64,000 bases of DNA. It comes from DATHZQ01 sp963823505 (GTDB lineage Bacteria; Actinomycetota; Acidimicrobiia; Spongiisociales; UBA5794). Positions 13,358 through 21,327 of the stretch are shown piece by piece. The notes beneath the pieces were generated by a model. That model saw only the letters and a list, made by a program, of their open reading frames with translations. It did no database searches and was not told the origin of the DNA. Numbering within the stretch: position 1 is the stretch's first letter; each line of letters opens with the position of its first letter. The stretch spans positions 992,001-1,056,000 of the forward strand of contig CAWGLY010000005.1 in the NCBI GenBank assembly GCA_963823505.1. Direction: 5' to 3'. The position numbers and the translations under genes were made by a program.

Positions 13358-14505
13358 CACAAACCCAGCATCTTGGCGACGAGGAGTCGCTGGATGTCGT
13401 TCGTCCCCGCATAGAGCAGCCCGCCGACGGCATCCCGCAGGTCGCGTTCGATTTCGTTGTCGGTCAGGTAACCCGCCCCGCCCTGGGTGCGGATGGCATC
13501 CAGGCTCGACTCGACGAACGTCTCGCTGAGATGCAGCTTGAGGAGCGCCGATTCGAGCGTGACCGGCTGGTCGTGATCGATCATCCACGCCACCTTGTAC
13601 AGCAGCAGCCGCGCCGTCTCCAGGGACAACTTCATGTCGGCGATCCGGTTGGAGACCGATTGGAACTTGCCGACGGGCTTGCCGAACTGTCGGCGAGTCC
13701 GGGCGAACTCAACGGCCTCCTCGAGCTGGCGTTCCATGGCTCCCACCTGGGTGGCGAGGATGAAACACCGCTCGACGCCGAGGGATCCCCCCGAGATGCT
13801 GGCACCCGCCCCCTCGGGACCGAGCCGGTTGGATGCGGGCACGAAGCACTCGGTGAAGGTCAGGTCACCCATGGGAACGGTGCGCAGCCCCATCTTGTCA
13901 CGGACGGGGCCCCGCTCGCACCCCTCCGAAGCGGTCTCGACGAGAAAGGCGGTCAGTCCCCAGCGACCCTTGGCGGGGTCGGTGGTGGCGAACACCAGGG
14001 CGAGGTCCGCGATCGGGCCAAGCGTGATGTAGCGCTTGGTGCCGGTCAGCACGTAGCCACCTTCGGTCGGCTCGGCCCGCGTCTGCATCGCCATGTGATC
14101 CGAACCCGCCTCAGGTTCGGTGACGGCGTGGGCGCCGATCAGGTCGCCGCGGCACAGGCCCGGGAGGTATCGGCGCTTCTGGTCATCGCTGCCGAACTGC
14201 TCGATCGGATGTTGCACGGTCCACATCTGAGCGGCGAGAGCCAGGTTGAGCCCGTTGTCACGGCTCCCGTAGCCGAGGGCCTCCATGACCAGGACCGCCG
14301 ACATGAGGTCGGTGTCGACGCCTGAGGAGTTGAACGCCGCCGAAACGGACATCGACTGCAGCCCGAACTTGGCGCAGCGATGCCACGCATCGACGGGGAA
14401 CTCGCCGCTCCGATCCCGATCGACCAGCCCGTCGTTCAACGATGAGGCAAACTCGACGATCGAGTCGCGCAGCGCAAGCTGGGCTTCACTCCACGAGAAG
14501 TCCAT
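13357..14505 (-). CDS. Acyl-CoA-dehydrogenase-like flavoprotein, probable prolyl-carrier oxidase (PltE/RedW-like)
   Basis: A 382-residue protein with the full acyl-CoA dehydrogenase fold: an N-terminal helical domain, the FAD-binding strand AHAVTEPEAGSD near residue 130, RRQFGKPVGKFQ in the C-terminal helical domain and the closing GGAGYLTDNEIERDLRDA. In pyrrole biosynthesis such enzymes oxidise prolyl-S-carrier to pyrrole-2-carboxyl-S-carrier. Its position between the ornithine-cyclodeaminase-like gene and the adenylation enzyme, with one-base stop/start overlaps on both sides, fits that pathway. A general fatty-acid role is unlikely because there are no beta-oxidation genes around it. I started it at the ATG at 14505; a longer reading frame upstream only shadows the neighbouring gene. 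Confidence 0.88.
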   Translation of the reverse strand: MDFSWSEAQLALRDSIVEFASSLNDGLVDRDRSGEFPVDAWHRCAKFGLQSMSVSAAFNSSGVDTDLMSAVLVMEALGYGSRDNGLNLALAAQMWTVQHPIEQFGSDDQKRRYLPGLCRGDLIGAHAVTEPEAGSDHMAMQTRAEPTEGGYVLTGTKRYITLGPIADLALVFATTDPAKGRWGLTAFLVETASEGCERGPVRDKMGLRTVPMGDLTFTECFVPASNRLGPEGAGASISGGSLGVERCFILATQVGAMERQLEEAVEFARTRRQFGKPVGKFQSVSNRIADMKLSLETARLLLYKVAWMIDHDQPVTLESALLKLHLSETFVESSLDAIRTQGGAGYLTDNEIERDLRDAVGGLLYAGTNDIQRLLVAKMLGL

Positions 14506-15587
14506 CAGTCCAGCCCCGCCTTGTGACCATTGCTCGTGTCCCCGCCCGGGGCGAAGTCGTAGGGGTTCATAGGGTCCTCGCTGATGTCTTCCAGCTCCAT
14601 GAACACGCCGAGATCGAGACGATTGGCGTGGTGGAGCAGCATCTGAATCGCGACCCGATCCTGTAGCGCCCACCCGGTGGAGTCGAAGACCGTGAGCCGC
14701 TCCTGGGCGTCACGGTAGGCGGCTGGGTCGGCAATGAGTTCGGCCAGCGACGGGCCGATCTCCTCGACGGCGAGCTGTTGACACTCCCCCTCTTTCATCG
14801 CTTGCTCAATATGGTCGGGGCATACGAGGGCACGCAGCAAGAACTCCTTTGGCAGTTCCACCTTGCCGGGGAAGTCGGCGCCGACGGCGTTGACGTGCAG
14901 CCACGGTTGAGTTTCGATCTCGCCGAAGAGAGGTCCGTCGCCCATGCCCACCGATGTCGACGTGCACACGATGTCTGTAGCGGCCATCAGCGCTCCCAAC
15001 GGAGCTTCCTCGATGCTGACGCCTGCAGGGAGGATCGAGGCAGCCCGCGCAGGGAATGACTCCAGGTTGGCACTGTCGACGTCCGTGATCAGCACCTGAT
15101 CGATCGGGAAGCAGCGCAGGAGCGCATGGAGCTGGGTGAGGGACTGTGCCCCGCAGCCGACAAGTCCCACGATGTGCGAGTTCGGCCTGGCGAGGACCCG
15201 GCTGGCGACCGCAGAAGCCGCCCCGGTGCGCAACGCCGTCAGGAATGTGCCGTCGGCGAGCCCCGCCAGATGTCCGGTCTCCGTGTCGTAGGCGCTGATC
15301 GTCGACAGGATCGTTGGAAGGTTACGCTCCTTCGGGTTGGAAGGGTGATAGCCGACGACCTTGATCGTCGTCGATTCGGCGGTGTGCATGACCGGCATCC
15401 ACTCGAGCAGACCGACATCCGGCTCGGTGTACTGGAACCCGTCACGGGCACGGACCAGCGTGCGGCTGCCATCAAACTCGCGAATCGCCGTGGTGATCCG
15501 GTCGATGATCTCGTCCATCAGCGCGTCGAGGCCGACTTCGTCGACGATCCTGGCCACATGTTCTCTGGCAACAATCCGTGTCTTCAT
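14505..15587 (-). CDS. Ornithine cyclodeaminase / mu-crystallin family protein
   Basis: A 360-residue NAD(P)-dependent family member. TIKVVGYHPSNPKERNLPTI matches the substrate-binding region, LRTGAASAVASRVLA and HIVGLVGCGAQSLTQLHALL form the Rossmann entry, and a conserved DST-W follows near residue 305. Characterised relatives convert ornithine to proline, lysine to pipecolate, or act as ketimine reductases or alanine/diaminopropionate-forming enzymes (SbnB). Lying directly upstream of a putative proline oxidation cassette, the simplest reading is local supply of proline or pipecolate. The start is the ATG at 15587, within a four-base overlap with the preceding hydrolase gene. Confidence 0.85.
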   Translation of the reverse strand: MKTRIVAREHVARIVDEVGLDALMDEIIDRITTAIREFDGSRTLVRARDGFQYTEPDVGLLEWMPVMHTAESTTIKVVGYHPSNPKERNLPTILSTISAYDTETGHLAGLADGTFLTALRTGAASAVASRVLARPNSHIVGLVGCGAQSLTQLHALLRCFPIDQVLITDVDSANLESFPARAASILPAGVSIEEAPLGALMAATDIVCTSTSVGMGDGPLFGEIETQPWLHVNAVGADFPGKVELPKEFLLRALVCPDHIEQAMKEGECQQLAVEEIGPSLAELIADPAAYRDAQERLTVFDSTGWALQDRVAIQMLLHHANRLDLGVFMELEDISEDPMNPYDFAPGGDTSNGHKAGLD

Positions 15588-16453
15588 GCGGTCTTCTCTC
15601 GTTTCGTGGAGCCGGAGTCGAGCGTGCGACCTCCAGCGTGGTTGATGCGCATCCACGACTCGATCTCGTCGAGGAGCCGGCGTCTGTTGCCGGGGAGTGT
15701 GAACGTGTGATCGGCGTTCGGGTAGTAGCGGACGATGACGGCCGCACCGAAGTCGATCTCAGGGAAGGCGTCGTGCATCTGCCGCTCGTAGTTGAAGGCG
15801 AGGGGCCCCAGCTTGGTGTAGACCATGAGCAGGGAGGTCCCACGATCGATCAGCGAGGCGAGTTCCCGCCCAAAACGCTCTTTGGGGACGACCTCGTTCT
15901 CGAAGACAACGAGGTCCTCGGGGGTGGCGGCCGCGGCAGGCCCTCCGCGTCCCAGCCGGCGCTTGACGTATCCCATCCACCGGTCGAGCTGCAACACCCG
16001 AGTCCGATAGTGGCGGAACTGGGACTTCGGTGTGGGATAGGCGTAGCCGTCGATGAGGACACAGCCGGCGACACGATCGTCTCTGAGTGCGGCACGGAAC
16101 CCGTTGAACGCACCGGTGCACAGACCCATGATCACAAACCGGTCGGCGCCTGTGGCGGCACCGACGGCATCCATGGCCGCCACCACGTCGCTCACGGAGC
16201 GGTCGATGTCCAAGAGGCCGCCCTCGACCAACTCGCTGTCGCCGACGCCGGACATGTCGAATCGAAGGGAGGAGTATCCGTGTTCGCCGAGTCGGCGAGC
16301 GATCTCGACGTGGAGACGGTTCGGTCCGACGCGATGGAGCAGCCCTGCATTGAGCAGGACCACGGCGGGAGCGCCGTCGCGCGGTGCAGCGGGCATGGTC
16401 AAGATGCCCAGCAACCCGTTGTGGGGACCGAAGTAGACGGCGCGTTCGTTCAT
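15584..16453 (-). CDS. Alpha/beta hydrolase with a Cys-type nucleophile elbow
   Basis: A 289-residue alpha/beta hydrolase. LLNAGLLHRVGPNRL is an oxyanion-loop region, SLRFDMSGVGDS is the classic strand after it, and the nucleophile elbow reads MGLCTGA, with cysteine where serine is usual. A late PNADHTF supplies the likely catalytic histidine. From memory this resembles exosortase-A-system-associated hydrolase 1 proteins, which also have GLCxGA elbows and sit beside AMP ligases and carriers; no exosortase is visible here. A trans-acting thioesterase or release enzyme is a reasonable inference. The start ATG overlaps the stop of the preceding NRPS/hydrolase reading frame by four bases. Confidence 0.82.
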   Translation of the reverse strand: MNERAVYFGPHNGLLGILTMPAAPRDGAPAVVLLNAGLLHRVGPNRLHVEIARRLGEHGYSSLRFDMSGVGDSELVEGGLLDIDRSVSDVVAAMDAVGAATGADRFVIMGLCTGAFNGFRAALRDDRVAGCVLIDGYAYPTPKSQFRHYRTRVLQLDRWMGYVKRRLGRGGPAAAATPEDLVVFENEVVPKERFGRELASLIDRGTSLLMVYTKLGPLAFNYERQMHDAFPEIDFGAAVIVRYYPNADHTFTLPGNRRRLLDEIESWMRINHAGGRTLDSGSTKREKTA

Positions 16454-17634
16454 CGGCGATGCGCTCCAACCACTTCGACGATGTGGCGAGGCGCCCGGTG
16501 TGGAAGCAATGCAGCCTGTGAGGAGGCGAGATCGTCCCAGGCGGTGACGTCTTCGACATTGTCGAGACGGAAAGAGGGACCGGCAGCGGCTGCGAGGGCG
16601 GCGCATTCGGCTCGCGGCTCAGACGCCACGATCGTGGTCGCGACAGCAGGCCACGACAGCTCGGCGAGGTCGACCTCTTGGATCTCACGGCGTCGAGCTG
16701 CCGGATAGGGGAATCCGAGCAACTCGTCTCCCTGCATGGCTTCCGTCACGGCGACGTCCTTACGTTCGGCGAGCATCTCTCCGTGCATACGCACCAGGGA
16801 TCGCAGGTAACTCCGCCCGTCGACCACGGGGTCCCACATCACGAGCTGCTCGGCCGGCAATCCGTTGCGGCAGGCCAGGGCGGCCAAGGTGGCGCCGAGA
16901 CGCACCCCGACAACCGATACCAGCTCGACGGCTGCGGCAGCGCGTAGTTCGTCTGCCGCGGTGAACACGTCCTGGACCCAGCGCTCGAGACTGCCGTCTT
17001 CGCTCCCGCCGGCCGAGTCGCCTGTGCCGAAGTAGTCGAAGCGCATCACGTGAAACCCATCGGTCGCAAGGAGCCGCGAGATTTTGCGCATGGCCCAGTG
17101 GGTTCGCATGTACTCCCACCCCACCGGGGCACACAACAAGACGGCGCGATCCCGCACCGAGCGACCCGACGGTGCGGCATGCATCCCGAACAACGGCTCG
17201 TCGGAAGGGCCGAAGAAGTAGGCCGTGGTTTCGATGGCTCCGTCTGCCAGGTGAGCCGCACCCGAGCGCTGCCCCGCCACCGGCGCAGCAACGGCGGAAC
17301 CGGGAAGCAGCGCCGCGGCCTGCTCCAAGGTGTTGAGCAGGATGACGCGCGGGCTCAACCGGGTGCCGGTCTCGGCATGGAGTCGTGCGATGAGCTGCAC
17401 GGCGAGGATCGAATGACCGCCGAGCTCGAAGAAGTTGTCGGTGATGCTGACACGCTCGACCCCGATCAGCTCTGCGCTGAGCGAGGCGACGAGACGTTCC
17501 TGGTCGGTCCGGGGGGCGACAAAGGCCGTCGACGTCGCAACCTCGCCGATCGTTGTGGGAAGTGCGGCGCGGTCGAGCTTCCCGTTGGGCGTCAACGGCA
17601 AGGCGTCCACCCGTACGAGGTGCCGGGTGACCAT
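16450..17634 (-). CDS. NRPS fragment: end of A domain, PCP and fused alpha/beta hydrolase (downstream half of a frameshifted gene)
   Basis: The 394-residue frame begins inside an adenylation domain: residues 1-22 contain the a9-a10 end with PNGKLDR. A carrier domain follows (FFELGGHSIL, serine 75), and from about residue 125 an alpha/beta hydrolase domain (LLCAPVGWEYMRTHW, VMRFDYFGTGDSAGG). The N-terminal Met shown is only the first start codon in frame; the real protein is the continuation of the 20479 frame, lost by one extra base near 17650. The hydrolase elbow is VVGVRLGA, with no Ser or Cys nucleophile, resembling exosortase-associated hydrolase 2 proteins. It would form the C-terminal release or editing region of the first NRPS in the operon. 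Confidence 0.85.
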   Translation of the reverse strand: MVTRHLVRVDALPLTPNGKLDRAALPTTIGEVATSTAFVAPRTDQERLVASLSAELIGVERVSITDNFFELGGHSILAVQLIARLHAETGTRLSPRVILLNTLEQAAALLPGSAVAAPVAGQRSGAAHLADGAIETTAYFFGPSDEPLFGMHAAPSGRSVRDRAVLLCAPVGWEYMRTHWAMRKISRLLATDGFHVMRFDYFGTGDSAGGSEDGSLERWVQDVFTAADELRAAAAVELVSVVGVRLGATLAALACRNGLPAEQLVMWDPVVDGRSYLRSLVRMHGEMLAERKDVAVTEAMQGDELLGFPYPAARRREIQEVDLAELSWPAVATTIVASEPRAECAALAAAAGPSFRLDNVEDVTAWDDLASSQAALLPHRAPRHIVEVVGAHRR

Positions 17635-20479
17635 GTACTCGGGGAGCCGCGTCGCGGAGATGTTGCCTGAGGTCCGTCACGTTGGCAGTGACACCCGGTT
17701 CCGGCACGTAGTAGGCGACAAGACGCACGTCGCCTGGGCTGGGCTCGCGCAAGGCGACCGCCGCGTTGGCCACGGCGGGATGCGCCGCGAGAACGGCTTC
17801 GATCTCTCCCGGCTCGATGCGATGGCCCCTCAGCTTGACCTGGTGATCCACACGGCCGAGATACTCGATCCCACCGGTGGGCAGACGGCGGGCGAGGTCA
17901 CCGGTTCGGTACATGCGATCGCCATCCTGGAACGGATCGGCGACAAAAACCTCATCGGTCATTTCTGGGCGGTTCAGGTAGCCACGGGCCAACCCAGCCC
18001 CCGCAACGTAGATCTGACCGGTGACACCGGCCGGAACGGGATTGAGACGGTCGTCGAGCAGATAGACACGGGTATTGGCGGCAGGTTGCCCGATCGGCAC
18101 CGAACCCGCCACGTCGATCGCGGGGTCGTAACGATGGATCATGCACCCGACGGTTGCCTCCGTCGGGCCATATTCGTTGTAGACGGCGAGTTTCCCCCGC
18201 GAGGCTCGATGGACGGCACGGGCGAGGTCGGTGCGAAGGTCTTCGCCGCCGAGGATCAGTGACCGGATCCTCCGGTTGGCGAGGTGGCGATCCTCGAGAA
18301 CAGCGAGGTGGGAGGGAGTCAGCTTCACGATGTCGACGCAATCGTCCTCGAAGACGTCGATCACGGCCAGGTCGCGAGGGTCGTCATCGGGATAGACGAC
18401 GACTTCTCCGCCGGATACCAGCGGGACATAGAGCGACGTGATCGTGAGATCGAAACCCGTGGAGGTATAGAGCGGCATGCTCACCGGCTGCCCTGTGCCG
18501 TATTCCGCGCTCGCCCACCACACGTAGTTCATCAGGCTGCGATGCGTCACCGTGACGCCCTTCGGCCGCCCCGTCGAGCCCGACGTGTACATGACGTATG
18601 CCAGATCGTTGGTGCCCACTGGGATGTCGAAGTCGAGCTCCTCGCCGTCTGAATGCGGCAGCGGTAGCTCGATCACGGCAGGTCCCGCAGCGGCCACCCG
18701 ATCGGCGAGGGCGGCGTTGGTCAGGATCAGGTCGGCGCCGCTGTCGTCGAGCAGCAACGCGACGCGGTCGGCGGGCAGGTGGCGATCGACGGGCACGTAG
18801 GCAGCGCCGGCTTTGAGCACACCGAGGACCCCCGCCACCATCTCGACGGAGCGAGGCAGGTAGATGGCGACTCGGTGGGCGCTGAACCCTCCGGCTTGGA
18901 TGATCTGCCAGGCGATCATGTCGCTGCTGCGATCGAGTTCGGCATAGCTGACGGCCTGGCCCTGGCACGTCACCGCAGTCTGCTCGGGAGTTGCGGCTGC
19001 CTGCGCTCGGAACGCCTCCACCACCGATCCAAAAGGGATCGCCCGTTCGGTGTCGTTGAAGCCCGCCAGCGCCGCCAGCTCGTCGGCCGTGAACATCTCC
19101 ATCCGGCCGACCGTCGTCTCCGGATCGGCGACCATGGACTCCAACAGCTCGGCGTAGTGGACGAGGAACTGATCGGCCATGGCCTCGTCGAACTCATCTG
19201 CATCGAAGTCGAGCCCGATGTTGATCGGATCCGCAGCCTCGACAGTGACCGAAAACGGGAAACTGGTGCGTCCGTAGCCGTCGACCGTGCGGTACCGCAG
19301 CGCGCCGCTGGGCGATGTGCCGGTACCGCCGAAGCTCCAATACGCAAACAGCGAGTCGGTGAGGGTCGTGCCCGACCCGAGCCCGCTCCATTGCTGGACG
19401 TCGGTCATCGGGGTGTGTTCATGGTCGAGCACTTCGGCTTGGCGGGTCTGCACGTAGGAGAGCCAGTCGTGAACGGAGAGATCGTCGTCGACCTCGAGCC
19501 GAAGCACGAGCGTGTTGATGAACATCCCGACCATCGCTTCTACACCATCGAACGTGGGGGGACGGCCTGCGGCCACGACGCCGAAGGCGACGTCCCGCCG
19601 CCCCGTGTAGCGAGCAACGGCAAGGGCGAAGCCACCGACGAGCACCGCGTTGAGGGTCAGCCCCAGACGGCGCGCGACGGTGCGGAGGTCGCTGCTGAGC
19701 TCGGGGGTGAGGGCGTGGAAGTGTCTCGAATATCGGTTGGCTGCGGATTCGAGCCGGGTCGCAACCATTCGCGTTGGGGACGTATATCCGTCGAGGTGGG
19801 TGCGCCAGAACTGTGCCGTACCGCCATCGTCGTGGGCAGCCCACTCGATGTAGTCCGCAAAAGGACGGACGTCCGGCAGCGCGGGCTCCTGGTTCTGGAC
19901 GAGCGCCTCGTAGGCAACGAAGACCTCGTTGAGCACGTTGGACGAGGACCAGCCGTCTTGGAGGAGGTGGTGGTGGCTCCACAACATCACGTGGCGATCG
20001 GCACCCAGGTGGAAGACCACGATCCGCATGAGCGGCGGTGTGTCCAGGGAGAAGCGTTCAGTACGGTCAGAGACGAACCGAGCCTCGATCGTGGCTTCGG
20101 CATCAGGATCCGCAGAAACATCGCACGACTCGACCAGGACGTCGAGGTCCCGGCACACGACTTGGACGGGACGGCCCTTGTGCTCCCAGGCGAACAGCGT
20201 GCGTAGTGCGGGGTGGCGTGCGATCACGAAGGACCATGCGGCTTGGAAAGCGGGCATGTCGAGGACTCCGTCGATCTCTATGCGCTGCTGCACGATGTAG
20301 AGATCCTCGGCCGCAGAGGCCAGCGTGTGAAACAGCATCCCTTCTTGAAGCGGGGACAGCGGATAGACGGCTTCGATCTCGAGTCCCGATTCCGTCGCCG
20401 CCGCCAGCCGGACCGCGAGCGCGTCGAACTCGCGCTCGTTCATGAGCGAGAGCGCCCGATGTGTGCTGGTGGTAGCCAA
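16760..20479 (-). CDS. NRPS, condensation and Asn-type adenylation domains (upstream half of a frameshifted gene)
   Basis: First gene of the operon. Residues 1-943 are genuine: a condensation domain with HHLLQDG at 170-176, then an adenylation domain with YTSGSTGRPKG, NEYGPTE, YRTGD and RIEPGEIE. The pocket, aligned by eye, reads D-L-T-K-I-G-E-V-G, the asparagine-like code also found in the interrupted NRPS. From base 17650 the literal frame continues as Arg/Pro-rich shadow sequence to 16760; dropping one G at 17650 joins it to DRLPEYMV and the downstream PCP-hydrolase frame. The intended protein is therefore C-A-PCP-hydrolase of about 1340 residues. A TTG at 20479 follows a GGGGGG tract; an ATG at 20443 is the alternative. 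The A domain has no PP-loop insertion. Confidence 0.88.
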   Translation of the reverse strand: MATTSTHRALSLMNEREFDALAVRLAAATESGLEIEAVYPLSPLQEGMLFHTLASAAEDLYIVQQRIEIDGVLDMPAFQAAWSFVIARHPALRTLFAWEHKGRPVQVVCRDLDVLVESCDVSADPDAEATIEARFVSDRTERFSLDTPPLMRIVVFHLGADRHVMLWSHHHLLQDGWSSSNVLNEVFVAYEALVQNQEPALPDVRPFADYIEWAAHDDGGTAQFWRTHLDGYTSPTRMVATRLESAANRYSRHFHALTPELSSDLRTVARRLGLTLNAVLVGGFALAVARYTGRRDVAFGVVAAGRPPTFDGVEAMVGMFINTLVLRLEVDDDLSVHDWLSYVQTRQAEVLDHEHTPMTDVQQWSGLGSGTTLTDSLFAYWSFGGTGTSPSGALRYRTVDGYGRTSFPFSVTVEAADPINIGLDFDADEFDEAMADQFLVHYAELLESMVADPETTVGRMEMFTADELAALAGFNDTERAIPFGSVVEAFRAQAAATPEQTAVTCQGQAVSYAELDRSSDMIAWQIIQAGGFSAHRVAIYLPRSVEMVAGVLGVLKAGAAYVPVDRHLPADRVALLLDDSGADLILTNAALADRVAAAGPAVIELPLPHSDGEELDFDIPVGTNDLAYVMYTSGSTGRPKGVTVTHRSLMNYVWWASAEYGTGQPVSMPLYTSTGFDLTITSLYVPLVSGGEVVVYPDDDPRDLAVIDVFEDDCVDIVKLTPSHLAVLEDRHLANRRIRSLILGGEDLRTDLARAVHRASRGKLAVYNEYGPTEATVGCMIHRYDPAIDVAGSVPIGQPAANTRVYLLDDRLNPVPAGVTGQIYVAGAGLARGYLNRPEMTDEVFVADPFQDGDRMYRTGDLARRLPTGGIEYLGRVDHQVKLRGHRIEPGEIEAVLAAHPAVANAAVALREPSPGDVRLVAYYVPEPGVTANVTDLRQHLRDAAPRVHGHPAPRTGGRLAVDAQREARPRRTSHNDRRGCDVDGLCRPPDRPGTSRRLAQRRADRGRACQHHRQLLRARRSFDPRRAAHRTTPCRDRHPVEPARHPAQHLGAGRGAASRFRRCCAGGGAALGCGSPGRRSHRNHGLLLRPFRRAVVRDACRTVGSLGAGSRRLVVCPGGVGVHANPLGHAQNLAAPCDRWVSRDALRLLRHRRLGRRERRRQSRALGPGRVHRGRRTTRCRSRRAGIGCRGASRRHLGRPGLPQRIAGRAARDVGPRGRRAELPAIPGAYARRDARRT

Positions 20480-20544
20480 CGTGTTCCCCCCGGATCTCCA
20501 TCACGAGGAGCGACGGACCTCCTCCTCGCCCACCATGGTAGGCG

Positions 20545-20571
20545 GAGCCGTTTTGTTGTCTGGGACGGCTC
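20545..20571. promoter_or_regulatory. Inverted repeat in the divergent NRPS/PPTase intergenic region
   Basis: The 159 bases between the NRPS start and the PPTase start must hold the promoter of the NRPS operon. The only structure I see is a perfect 7-bp inverted repeat, GAGCCGT at 20545-20551 and ACGGCTC at 20565-20571, separated by 13 bases that are T-rich on the plus strand. It could be an operator or a weak hairpin in the operon leader. I could not recognise confident -35/-10 elements. Confidence 0.3.
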
Positions 20572-20638
20572 AGGCTGCACAACGGCGAGGTGCCAACATG
20601 CGGTACATGACAAAGAACCCCGCACCTGGCACAGGACG

Positions 20639-21295
20639 ATGAACCCAGAACTCGGCGAGGGTCTTCCTGGTTTCGTCTCCGTGGTTCATGCCGTCCCTGC
20701 AGCGACGGCACCGCCGCTGATGGCAGGCGAGGACAGCCTGGTGCACCCTCGCGCCGTCGCCTCGCGACGCCGCGACGTGCAGTGGGGCCGAGCCGCCGCC
20801 CACACCGCCCTCGCCGAGCTGGGCGCCGACCGGGGACCGCTGCTGCGGGGTGACCACGGCGAGCCGATGTGGCCCGAGGGCATTGTCGGTGCGATCACCC
20901 ACAGCGCCGGCCACGTGGTCGTGGCGGTGGCTCGCAGAGACCGGTGCGGGGGCATCGGTGTGGACCTGGAACACATTGACCGGTATTTCCCCGAGCTGAC
21001 CGACACCGTCGCCGTGGACACGGAGAGGGTCTGGCTCGATGCCCTGCCCCTGGAGGAACGTGCTCGGGCCACCCTCGAACTGTTCTCGGCCAAGGAATCC
21101 ATCTACAAGGCCTTCTTCCCGAGAGTCGGTCGGTTTTTTGGCTTCTCCGCAGCTGCATTCGATCGAAGAGACGGAGGGTTGCAGGGACGTCTTGTCGAGC
21201 CGCTGGATCCTTCCTATCCCCCGGACCGAACGTTCGAGGTGAGGTGCGAGTGGCACGACGATCTGGTCTTCACCTGGGTGGTGCTCCCGGCGTGA
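20639..21295 (+). CDS. 4'-phosphopantetheinyl transferase (EntD/Sfp superfamily)
   Basis: A 218-residue protein with the PPTase signature motifs: ITHSAGHVVVAVAR, then GIGVDLEHI (metal-binding Asp and Glu), then LFSAKESIYKAFF, which holds the conserved W/F-x-x-K-E-x-x-x-K helix. It moves phosphopantetheine from CoA to the serine of carrier domains. It is transcribed divergently from the NRPS operon and is the obvious activator of the four carrier domains in the locus. The overall pattern is the longer EntD/Npt-like type rather than AcpS. The start is an ATG at 20639; no other candidate lies close. Confidence 0.92.
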   Translation: MNPELGEGLPGFVSVVHAVPAATAPPLMAGEDSLVHPRAVASRRRDVQWGRAAAHTALAELGADRGPLLRGDHGEPMWPEGIVGAITHSAGHVVVAVARRDRCGGIGVDLEHIDRYFPELTDTVAVDTERVWLDALPLEERARATLELFSAKESIYKAFFPRVGRFFGFSAAAFDRRDGGLQGRLVEPLDPSYPPDRTFEVRCEWHDDLVFTWVVLPA

Positions 21296-21327
21296 GCTTG
21301 ATCCACCGATCTACGGAGGCAGGGTGA

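Noticed and set aside
16760..17649. Arg/Pro-rich C-terminal 296 residues of the literal 20479 frame
   Set aside because: This is out-of-frame reading after the frameshift; the true continuation is the 17634 frame with a9, a10, PCP and hydrolase motifs.
20520..20545. CCACCATGGTAGG near-palindrome in the NRPS/PPTase gap as an operator
   Set aside because: The symmetry is short and imperfect and no repressor gene is nearby, so chance is likely.
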